Source: JAVBMJ01 sp031552535 (lineage in GTDB: Bacteria > Bacteroidota > Bacteroidia > Bacteroidales > Rikenellaceae). Taken from it: a stretch of 18,740 nt of DNA. The notes below the pieces were generated by a model. It was given only the letters and a program-made list of their open reading frames with translations, was not told the origin of the DNA and did not search any database. This document shows, piece after piece, positions 1-6,256 of the stretch; within the stretch, counting starts at the first letter, position 1; every line of letters starts with the position of its first letter. The stretch covers positions 1-18,740 of the forward strand of contig JAVBMJ010000027.1 of the NCBI GenBank assembly GCA_031552535.1. Direction: 5' to 3'. The position numbers were made by a program, and so were the translations under genes.

Positions 1-1
1 A

Positions 2-130
2 TTCGCATGGTTGTTAGAAAAAACAGATATTCAAAGAGCATCAAAGGTCAGATCGACGAATGGATTGATTGTGCATATTTTCAGTAAACTCGCTGCTGTA
101 TTTTTGAAAAAACTCGTGTTTAACTCTTAA
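2..130 (+). CDS. C-terminal fragment of an unidentified protein, possibly a transposase (5' end outside window)
   Basis: Frame 2 is open from the window edge to a TAA at 128-130, giving about 42 residues that begin FAWLLEK and end KKLVFNS. The stretch QRASKVRSTNGLIVHIF followed by a hydrophobic tail gives an impression of the C-terminus of an IS transposase, but I cannot name the family. A competing frame (1-87) ends in AYFQ and is shorter. The fragment lies downstream of, and convergent with, the tail-fibre gene. Confidence is low because only the end is visible. Confidence 0.3.
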   Translation, partial: FAWLLEKTDIQRASKVRSTNGLIVHIFSKLAAVFLKKLVFNS

Positions 131-203
131 TTCGCATTAATCATAAGTTTCATGATTTGCTCCATAATTGTTTGCGGTTTAGAGGTGATTTGTAAACAGT
201 CTC

Positions 204-1862
204 TTAAAGTCCTGCCCAGCGGCAAATGAGTTTGACGCGCATGCCTCCGTCAGGCGTGTTTCCCGTGGCGTTGACAGTCACCTGGGCGCGGCTTGACGAG
301 GCTTTGGGCATTAATTGGGCTTGTACTGACGCTGTAGTGTTGTTAGATTGGAACAGGTTGCCGGTAATAATGGCCCCATATCCGGCAACAGTCGATTGAT
401 TGGCGAGGAAATTTACAGGCCCTGCCCCGAGTTGGGCTGTGATGGCGGTGAGGTTCTGTGAATTGTAATTGCATACACACACCCGGTCGAGATAGTAGCC
501 ATAGGGGATCGACAGCACTTTGCCTGCCACACCGGAGGCTATGTCGGTGTAAAACACTCCGCTGTCGACCACCACCTCGCGTGCATCGTGAGGGCGGCTA
601 TATGCAGGTATGAAATTGCCAAGTCGCAGCAGATCGAACCCATTACCCGACGAATCGCGCCAACGGTCGGCCAGTATGCCCGAGGGCAGATATTCCGCTA
701 CACATATATTGGCTCCGGAACCCACTTTGCTGCGTGGCAGGCGGTAGGCATACGGGTCGCCGTCGTTCCACGAGGCGAGCATTTCGACCGATGAGCGGGC
801 ATAGTTGAATACTTCGATGACAAAAACTTCTCCCAGGAACGTTACCGAAGTATACTGCCCGCTCGCATCCGCATCGCGGCGGCCTACCGATATGTCGGTC
901 GGGGCATAATTGGAGACTGATGCTATCGTTTTTTTGCCCAGCGATACCCCATTGATCACCGCTTCCACCTCTCCGCCCGCGTCGCCTCGTTTTGATATTT
1001 CGATATTATACAGCGTATTTGGGGTAAGTGCTTGTGAATAAGTCTGCCCGACGGCCAGCACCTGCAGCAGGTTATCGCCGCAACGTATGGCCATCGAGGT
1101 CGAGTAACTCTCTTTCTGCGAGAATGGATAACCTGCCGTGACCGTGTCGGCTCCGGTACGGAACAGCACTCTGATGGTGCGATCTCCCTCGAAGTTCAAT
1201 GGCCCGGCGGCGGCACCTTTCAACTTGAAACAGCCTGACGAAGTATCGGCGCCGGCAACAGGTCCGAGCGGATCGAGGAATTCCTTTTTGAGGTACCGTT
1301 TCGAGTCGTCGAGACCGGCCTTCTTTGAGAGTTCGGCATTGGCCGCTGAAATCTGGCCATGCATCCCCGCCAGATCGTTTTGTATTCCCGAGCGGGCGGT
1401 GTCGGCTGCATCTGCGGCTGTGGTTGCCGATACGGCGGCAGCCTGTGCTGTCGCAGCCGCATTTTCTGCTGTCATGCGGGCTTCGGAGGCAGCGCCGTTT
1501 GCCGTGGCTACGGCCTGCATGGCCGCGGAATTTGCCGTCGACACAGCTTCCGAAGCAGCATTCCCGGCTGCCGTGACAGCATTGCTACACGCTGTTTCGC
1601 GCATTGTTTCGGCCAGCTGGCGTCCGAGTTCGGCGGCTTCCGTCGCTTCGTTCAGTTCGACCATTGCGCCTATCGTCGACTCGGCGGGCTGCCTGAGCCA
1701 ATCCAGAAAATCGGATTCTGTGCCGTTGTTGCCTTCGGCAAGCCACACTTCGTAGGCCGACTTGCCGTCGAGCCCTATGCGGTTTGCGAAATGGAGTATA
1801 AAAGGTTCTGTCTTGCAGTTGCAATCCGGCTGCGGTGTTGCAACGTTACATTTTAGTATCAT
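204..1862 (-). CDS. Phage-tail-fibre-like protein with Ala-rich coiled coil and LamG-like region
   Basis: The 552-residue protein has a phage receptor-binding fibre architecture. Residues about 30-57 carry GKSAYEVWLAEGNNGTESDF, a short module common at the N-terminus of tail fibres and baseplate proteins. Residues about 65-180 are extremely rich in Ala, Glu, Thr and Ser with no Pro or bulky residues, as expected for a trimeric coiled-coil shaft. Residues about 205-360 look like a concanavalin/LamG-type jelly roll (strand-rich; AVINGVSLGKK, ISVGRRDADASG, FLGEVFVIEVFNYARS). Residues about 430-552 form a separate beta-rich tip. It lacks a signal peptide. It lies 53 nt downstream of a BppU-like gene on the same strand and is probably co-transcribed. 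No capsid, terminase or lysis genes are visible, so this is either a remnant or an orphan fibre cassette. Family assignment is confident; the ligand is unknown. Confidence 0.75.
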   Translation of the reverse strand: MILKCNVATPQPDCNCKTEPFILHFANRIGLDGKSAYEVWLAEGNNGTESDFLDWLRQPAESTIGAMVELNEATEAAELGRQLAETMRETACSNAVTAAGNAASEAVSTANSAAMQAVATANGAASEARMTAENAAATAQAAAVSATTAADAADTARSGIQNDLAGMHGQISAANAELSKKAGLDDSKRYLKKEFLDPLGPVAGADTSSGCFKLKGAAAGPLNFEGDRTIRVLFRTGADTVTAGYPFSQKESYSTSMAIRCGDNLLQVLAVGQTYSQALTPNTLYNIEISKRGDAGGEVEAVINGVSLGKKTIASVSNYAPTDISVGRRDADASGQYTSVTFLGEVFVIEVFNYARSSVEMLASWNDGDPYAYRLPRSKVGSGANICVAEYLPSGILADRWRDSSGNGFDLLRLGNFIPAYSRPHDAREVVVDSGVFYTDIASGVAGKVLSIPYGYYLDRVCVCNYNSQNLTAITAQLGAGPVNFLANQSTVAGYGAIITGNLFQSNNTTASVQAQLMPKASSSRAQVTVNATGNTPDGGMRVKLICRWAGL

Positions 1863-1915
1863 AAAATTTATAATTTTTTTGCAGCTATTTTTGATTTCCT
1901 GACAGGTTTCAGGCT

Positions 1916-2266
1916 CTACACCTGCCCGAAGTTCGAGCCGGTGATTTCCATAAGATTTGTTTTGAAAATTTCGCGGGTCCCGGTAATTTTGTCAGTCATG
2001 GCCGCCTCCATCCATATGGCGCCAGGCGCCAGGGAGCGGGTCATTTCCCGAGACAGGTTGACCGCCAGGAGCCACTTTTCGGGACGGATGATAGGTATTT
2101 TCCCCGGATCGTATGTCGAGGCTTGTAATTTATTTCCTAATGGAGTGGTGCCCAGTATCAGGTCGAGATCATACATGCTTACGTCGCGCGTTGTCTCCCG
2201 GTCATCTTCTGTGGCTTCGAATATCAGGGCGATCTCTTCGCCCCGGCAAATAGTCGGATGATTCAT
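1916..2266 (-). CDS. BppU-like phage baseplate/tail protein
   Basis: A 116-residue cytoplasmic-type protein with no signal peptide. It follows the pattern of small phage baseplate upper or neck proteins: an N-terminal 'request' strand (ICRGEEIALIFEATEDD), a central ligand-like strand pair, a middle segment resembling 'VNLSREMTRSLAPGAIWMEAAMTD' (here split by position, residues about 70-93), and a final strand (REIFKTNLMEITGS). In phages such proteins link the fibre to the tail, which fits the downstream fibre gene. A TACCTTTG core at 2337-2344 on this strand lies about 70 nt upstream of the start. Similarity is by pattern only; a general Ig-like structural protein is the alternative. Confidence 0.6.
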   Translation of the reverse strand: MNHPTICRGEEIALIFEATEDDRETTRDVSMYDLDLILGTTPLGNKLQASTYDPGKIPIIRPEKWLLAVNLSREMTRSLAPGAIWMEAAMTDKITGTREIFKTNLMEITGSNFGQV

Positions 2267-2336
2267 GATTTTTTATTTTACGGTTTGCAGGCTGTGGCCG
2301 ATGCAGCTCCCGGGACTCGTGCCATCGCCTGTGTCA

Positions 2337-2344
2337 CAAAGGTA
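2337..2344 (-). promoter_or_regulatory. Bacteroidota -7 promoter core for the tail-like gene pair
   Basis: The minus strand reads TACCTTTG, matching TAnnTTTG exactly. The nearest TTTG upstream (2371-2374) is spaced about 26 nt, longer than the usual 19-21, so the -33 element is weak. It would give a leader of about 60-70 nt before the ATG at 2266. Confidence 0.4.
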
Positions 2345-2401
2345 TGCCCGCACGGCATCGTATATTTCTACAAAACCGGAATAAATTATCCACAAACCCG
2401 T

Positions 2402-2409
2402 TACCTTTG
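2402..2409 (+). promoter_or_regulatory. Bacteroidota -7 promoter core for the lipid kinase gene
   Basis: TACCTTTG matches TAnnTTTG. Transcription would begin near 2416, which excludes an in-frame ATG at 2412 and favours the ATG at 2454. No clear -33 TTTG is seen at the expected distance. Confidence 0.5.
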
Positions 2410-2453
2410 CAGTGGTTGCCGATGGAGCCGGCAGATGCAATATTTATCGGATT

Positions 2454-2807
2454 ATGATCTTTATTAAAATAGCACGCAGTTTCGGCTACGCGATGAAAGG
2501 GATTGCAGCGCTTGTCCGTTCGCAACGCAATGCCCGTATACATCTTGCTGCGACGGTGGTTGTGGTAACCGCCGGATTTTCCGTCGGGGTTTCGCGTGGC
2601 GAATGGATCTTTTTGTGCCTGGCGATAGGGTTCGTGTGGGTTGCTGAAGCATTCAATACGGCTGTGGAGAGGCTTGTCGACATGGTGTCGCCCGAACGGC
2701 ACCCCCAGGCGGGTATGGTGAAAGACCTCTCCGCCGCCGGTGTGCTTATAAGCGCCGCGACCGCATTGGCGGTGGGCCTCATTATATTTCTACCCTATGT
2801 TTTCTGA
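2454..2807 (+). CDS. dgkA: Diacylglycerol kinase / undecaprenol kinase family membrane protein
   Basis: A 117-residue DgkA-family (PF01219) integral membrane kinase. It phosphorylates diacylglycerol or undecaprenol at the inner membrane using ATP, returning lipid to phospholipid or cell-wall carrier pools. Visible signatures are RSQRNARIH (residues 22-30) at the membrane boundary, the family core EAFNTAVERLVDMV (65-78) with the catalytic and metal-binding Glu residues E65 and E72, and KDLSAAGVLISA (90-101) leading into the third helix. There are three hydrophobic helices, and length is normal for the family. I chose the start at MIFIKIARSF because an upstream in-frame ATG at 2412 lies inside the predicted initiation region. 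The gene converges on pfkA. Substrate choice between the two lipids cannot be read from the sequence. Confidence 0.88.
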   Translation: MIFIKIARSFGYAMKGIAALVRSQRNARIHLAATVVVVTAGFSVGVSRGEWIFLCLAIGFVWVAEAFNTAVERLVDMVSPERHPQAGMVKDLSAAGVLISAATALAVGLIIFLPYVF

Positions 2808-2844
2808 TGACTCCGGCATATCGTAAACAGGACGATCAGGCGTG

Positions 2845-2886
2845 AAATACCGATCCCCGGGAGAGCACTCCCGGGGATCGGTATTT
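2845..2886. terminator. Bidirectional rho-independent terminator between dgkA and pfkA
   Basis: A perfect 19-bp inverted repeat (2845-2863 pairs with 2868-2886) encloses a 4-nt loop AGCA. The core is GATCCCCGGGAG, and the outer arms AAATAC/GTATTT provide A- and T-tracts on both strands. It sits 37 nt after the dgkA stop and can serve both convergent genes, although the inverted-repeat element now separates it from pfkA. Confidence 0.85.
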
Positions 2887-2914
2887 ATTATAATAACGTT
2901 GCCGTATGTTGTAT

Positions 2915-3110
2915 TAAGTAATGTGAAATAATTATTGCGATATTATTTGAGACTTATTTCGAGATGGATTTTGATTTTTGAAAAAAGGAGCTTGGTGGGC
3001 CAAGTGACTGATGAAAAAACCAAAATACGCTCGAAAGAATCTCAAGAAATATTGATAAAACAAAAAATCATAGCCCTTGGAATATCCCAATAATTGTTGA
3101 ACATTACTTA
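2915..3110. repeat. Miniature inverted-repeat element, copy 1
   Basis: A 196-nt element nearly identical to 9238-9432. It has terminal inverted repeats: the left end TAAGTAATGTGAAATAATTA and the reverse complement of the right end TAAGTAATGTTCAACAATTA match at about 26 of 30 outer positions. Similarity between the copies stops exactly at these ends. Inside is a CTTGG-TGGG-CCAAG hairpin. TAT flanks both sides (2912-2914 and 3111-3113), possibly a 3-bp target duplication, but copy 2 does not show one. It is too small for a transposase and is probably non-autonomous. Its final three bases form the pfkA stop codon on the minus strand. Confidence 0.85.
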
Positions 3111-4088
3111 TATGGAAAGAATCTTCACTGTATTAAGAAGGTCGCGGTTGATGGGCTTGTCGTTGCGCACGGCGCGGTTGATCGGCACATATACTATTTC
3201 ATTGTTCTGAATGCCGATCATCACGTTGCGTTGCCCGTCGAGCAGGGCATTTATCGCGGCTTCACCCATACGGCTGGCCAGGATGCGGTCGCTGGCCGTG
3301 GGCGACCCTCCGCGTTGTATATGGCCGAGTATTGTCACACGGACGTCGTACTGCGGATACTCCTTTTTGACGCGTTCGGCAAGGCCCATTGCCCCGCCTG
3401 TGAGTTCGCTCTCGGCTACAAGGACTATGCTGCTGTTTTTCGATTTGCGGAAGCCGTTCTGGATAAGTTCCGACAACTGGTCGACTTCGGTGGCTATCTC
3501 AGGTATTATCGCAGCTTCGGCTCCGGTGGCTATGGCGCCGTTTAGCGCGAGGAAACCGGCGTTACGTCCCATGACTTCGATGAAAAAGAGCCTCTCGTGC
3601 GACGAAGCCGTATCGCGTATTTTGTCGACGGCTTCCATTATCGTGTTGAGCGCCGTGTCGTAGCCGACGGTAGTGTCGGTCCCGAACAGGTCGTTGTCTA
3701 TCGTTCCCGGTATACCCACAATCGGGATGTCATATTCCGAGGCGAAGATCCGCGCGCCCGTCAATGATCCGTCGCCCCCTATGACCACAAGGGCGTTTAT
3801 CCCCTCGCGTTGCATGGTTTCATAAGCCACCTGCCGGCCTTCAGGCGTCGTGAACTCCTGGCAACGCGCCGTTTTGAGTATTGTCCCGCCCTGCTGTATG
3901 ATATTACTGACGTTTTGTGTTTTGAACGGGACAATCTCCCCTGTGATAAGGCCTTTGTAGCCTCGCATTATACCTTTGACTTCGAATCCGTTGAATATGG
4001 CAGCCCGTGTTACGGCACGTATTGCGGCATTCATTGCGGGGGCGTCGCCTCCCGATGTCAATATGCCGATACATCTCATTGCATTCAT
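3108..4088 (-). CDS. pfkA: ATP-dependent 6-phosphofructokinase
   Basis: Converts fructose 6-phosphate and ATP to fructose 1,6-bisphosphate in cytoplasmic glycolysis. The protein is 326 residues, the bacterial PfkA size. Seen: GGDAPAMN (13-20), GYKGL (43-47), the nucleotide loop GGDGS (104-108), the catalytic segment PGTIDND (127-133) with D131 as the expected base, EVMGR (171-175), and GHIQRGG (255-261). Gly at GGDGS and at PGTIDND marks the ATP-using type; pyrophosphate enzymes carry Asp and Lys there. Start MNAMRC is preceded by a purine-rich GAAGAGAG; an ATG three codons later is possible. The stop TAA at 3108-3110 coincides with the terminus of an inserted inverted-repeat element, so the last residues may differ from the ancestral end. 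It is divergent from the UbiD-family gene. Confidence 0.97.
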   Translation of the reverse strand: MNAMRCIGILTSGGDAPAMNAAIRAVTRAAIFNGFEVKGIMRGYKGLITGEIVPFKTQNVSNIIQQGGTILKTARCQEFTTPEGRQVAYETMQREGINALVVIGGDGSLTGARIFASEYDIPIVGIPGTIDNDLFGTDTTVGYDTALNTIMEAVDKIRDTASSHERLFFIEVMGRNAGFLALNGAIATGAEAAIIPEIATEVDQLSELIQNGFRKSKNSSIVLVAESELTGGAMGLAERVKKEYPQYDVRVTILGHIQRGGSPTASDRILASRMGEAAINALLDGQRNVMIGIQNNEIVYVPINRAVRNDKPINRDLLNTVKILSI

Positions 4089-4166
4089 TTTCTCTCTTCT
4101 GTTTTGTTAATCGCCTAATGCAGGGTTACGGCCATATATTATGAAACGGCCGTTTTCCCGGAATGG

Positions 4167-4174
4167 CAAAGGTA
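4167..4174 (-). promoter_or_regulatory. Bacteroidota -7 promoter core for pfkA
   Basis: The minus strand reads TACCTTTG, an exact TAnnTTTG match, giving a leader of roughly 70 nt before the pfkA ATG. No good -33 TTTG is present at 19-21 nt. Confidence 0.45.
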
Positions 4175-4251
4175 ATAAGAAACGAAAACATTTATAATCA
4201 TTTTCCATGCCACACCACCTCCCTTGGTATGCAAGACCTTATTTTGCAATA

Positions 4252-4270
4252 TTATGCGAAATTCGCATAA
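4252..4270. promoter_or_regulatory. Perfect palindrome, possible operator
   Basis: TTATGCGAAATTCGCATAA is a perfect 9-bp inverted repeat around one central base. It is framed by AATATTA and TAATATT, which extend the symmetry imperfectly. There is no following T-run and it lies between divergent genes, so a dimeric regulator site is more likely than a terminator. The regulator is unknown. Confidence 0.4.
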
Positions 4271-4372
4271 CGTAATATTAACATTGGGGACCATGAAACC
4301 CCCTGTTAAAGATCGCCGTCTCGGATAGATAACTAATTTGTATTATATTTACGCTTCCAAAACCCGCAGGCA

Positions 4373-6256
4373 ATGTACAGAAATCTGAGAGAATACGTCT
4401 CCCTCCTCGAACAACATGGCGAACTGGTGAGAATAACGGTGCCGGTCGATCCAGAGCTTGAAATGGCCGAAATCACCGACCGCATGAGCAAAAGCCCCGG
4501 AGGCGGCAAAGCGTTGCTTTTCGAGAATAGCGGCACCGCATTTCCCGTTGTGACCAATCTTTTCGGCTCCTCGCGCCGTATTGCGATGGCTCTCGGGGCC
4601 AGATCGCTCGACGATATCGCAGGGCGGATCGACGACCTTATATCGGGCGCCATGTCGCCGATGGAGACAATCTCCGACAAACTGCGGATGCTGCCATTAC
4701 TGGCCGAAGCGTCGCGGTGGATGCCGCGCAGGGTCAGGGGGCGCGGTGAGTGCCAGCAGGTGGTACTCACGGGTGAAGATGCGTCGCTCGGCATATTGCC
4801 GGTGTTGAAATGCTGGCCCCACGACGCAGGGCGCTTCATAACCCTGCCTCTGGTGCATACCGCCGATCCGGGCGACGGGCGACGCAACGTAGGCATGTAC
4901 CGCATGCAGATACTTTCGCCTCATTCGACAGGGATGCACTGGCACATACACAAAACCGGAGCACGCCATTACGACAGCTACCGGAAACTCGGGCGCCGTA
5001 TGCCGGTGAGCGTAGCACTTGGCGGAGACCCGGCATATACATATGCAGCAACGGCGCCCATGCCCGATGGAATGGATGAATACCTGCTGGCCGGGTTCCT
5101 GCGGCGGCGTAGCGTAAGACTGGTCAGATGCATAACAAACGATCTGTATGTTCCGGCGGATTGTGATTTCGTGATCGAGGGATATGTCGACACGGCAGAA
5201 GCGCCCGTTATCGAAGGTCCTTTCGGCGACCACACCGGGTTTTATTCCCTCGAAGATCTCTATCCGGTATTCCATGTGACGGCCATAACCCACTGTCGCA
5301 ACGCCATCTATCCGGCAACGGTGGTGGGTATCCCCCCCCAGGAGGACGCTTATATGGCCGAAGCCACGGAACGTATATTCCTCGCCCCGATACGCATGGC
5401 CCTGCAGAGCGAAGTCGCGGACCTGCATATGCCTGTCGCGGGTGTAGCACACAACCTTGCCGTGGTGGGTGTAGAGACCCGTTATGCGGGACAGGCCGTA
5501 AAGGTGGCCTCGGGACTCTGGGGCGCAGGCCAGATGATGTTCTGCAAATGTATAGTAGCAGTGCCGCCCGGAACGGACCTCCGCGACCCGCAGGCTCTGG
5601 CGCCGTTAGTCAAAAACATGTCACCTGCGACCGATGTGCATATCACACACGGCGTAGCCGATGTCCTCGACCATGCCACTGCCGTGTGCGGCACCGGGGG
5701 CAAGGTCGTAATAGACCTCACGCGATATGGTGGCCAGGCCGGTGTGCAAGCCGGACCGGCTAAATCACGGGCCGAAGCATTGCTTGAGGCGGAACGGCGA
5801 GGGTATAAGTTGACCGTTATCGACACCCCTGGCGGAGACGGCAATCAGGACGCAGGCTCCATCACTGAAGATTGGGGAATATATACATATTTCGTAGATC
5901 GGGAAGCCGATACGGGGAGCGCGGTCGACCTGGCCCATATACTCGGGGTGCGGATCGTGGTCCTGTTCGACCCGCAGGCCATATCGCTCAGCCCTGCCGA
6001 ACTACTATGGCTGGCCGGAGGCAACACCGATCCCGAGCGCGACATCACTATCCTCGACGGGGTTATGGTCGTCGACGCCCGCACTAAAATTCCGGGAAGC
6101 GAAGGCGCCCCGGAGCGCTGGCCCAACCCCGTTGTTTCGTCTCCGGAGACCATCGCACTGGTCGACAAGCGTATGGAAGAGTACGGGATCGGGTTGCAGG
6201 ACTCCCCGTCGGGGCGATATGCCAGGATCGTAAGCACAGACAATGCTCAGATATGA
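4373..6256 (+). CDS. UbiD-family prenylated-FMN decarboxylase (menaquinone-biosynthesis type)
   Basis: A 627-residue UbiD-family enzyme. These use prenylated FMN to remove CO2 from aromatic or unsaturated acids; long Bacteroidota members are usually annotated as menaquinone-biosynthesis decarboxylases. Seen: the N-terminal module MYRNLREYVSLLEQHGELVR; RRNVGMYRMQ (170-179), the conserved Asn/Arg cofactor and metal segment; HWHIHK (189-194); FVIEGYVD (266-273); and EGPFGDHTGFYS (281-292), carrying the conserved acidic residues and the GPFGDHTG family signature. It is longer than E. coli UbiD (about 497), with the extra length at the C-terminus. The ATG is preceded by GCAGG, and the 3' end overlaps the next gene by ATGA, implying translational coupling. 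The exact substrate cannot be determined; a non-quinone substrate is possible. Confidence 0.9.
   Translation: MYRNLREYVSLLEQHGELVRITVPVDPELEMAEITDRMSKSPGGGKALLFENSGTAFPVVTNLFGSSRRIAMALGARSLDDIAGRIDDLISGAMSPMETISDKLRMLPLLAEASRWMPRRVRGRGECQQVVLTGEDASLGILPVLKCWPHDAGRFITLPLVHTADPGDGRRNVGMYRMQILSPHSTGMHWHIHKTGARHYDSYRKLGRRMPVSVALGGDPAYTYAATAPMPDGMDEYLLAGFLRRRSVRLVRCITNDLYVPADCDFVIEGYVDTAEAPVIEGPFGDHTGFYSLEDLYPVFHVTAITHCRNAIYPATVVGIPPQEDAYMAEATERIFLAPIRMALQSEVADLHMPVAGVAHNLAVVGVETRYAGQAVKVASGLWGAGQMMFCKCIVAVPPGTDLRDPQALAPLVKNMSPATDVHITHGVADVLDHATAVCGTGGKVVIDLTRYGGQAGVQAGPAKSRAEALLEAERRGYKLTVIDTPGGDGNQDAGSITEDWGIYTYFVDREADTGSAVDLAHILGVRIVVLFDPQAISLSPAELLWLAGGNTDPERDITILDGVMVVDARTKIPGSEGAPERWPNPVVSSPETIALVDKRMEEYGIGLQDSPSGRYARIVSTDNAQI

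Larger units (their letters stand above)
4089..4372. other. Divergent intergenic region, pfkA / UbiD-family gene
   Basis: This 284-nt spacer holds the pfkA promoter core at 4167-4174, a perfect 9+9 palindrome at 4252-4270, and AT-rich sequence before the decarboxylase start. For the plus-strand gene I see only imperfect cores (TATATTTA at 4344-4351, TAATTTG at 4334-4340), so its promoter is unresolved. Confidence 0.5.

Noticed and set aside
1345..1660. Repetitive GC-rich stretch in the tail-fibre gene considered as a tandem DNA repeat or phase-variable tract
   Set aside because: The periodicity is Ala-rich heptad coding with varied codons; no exact DNA repeat unit is evident.
1138..1856. Long plus-strand frames (205 and 165 codons) opposite the tail-fibre coiled coil
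   Set aside because: They are antisense shadows created by the Ala-rich GC-biased codons; their composition is repetitive and no promoter or domain supports them.
2412..2453. Longer start for the lipid kinase (MVADGAGRCN…)
   Set aside because: It overlaps the predicted transcription start of the TACCTTTG promoter and adds residues not seen in the family.
2258..2467. 69-codon plus-strand frame upstream of the lipid kinase
   Set aside because: It overlaps the tail gene start and both divergent promoter cores; no recognisable protein pattern.
4697..5452. 251-codon minus-strand frame inside the UbiD-family gene
   Set aside because: Cys/His/Arg-rich shadow of a strongly conserved enzyme on the other strand.
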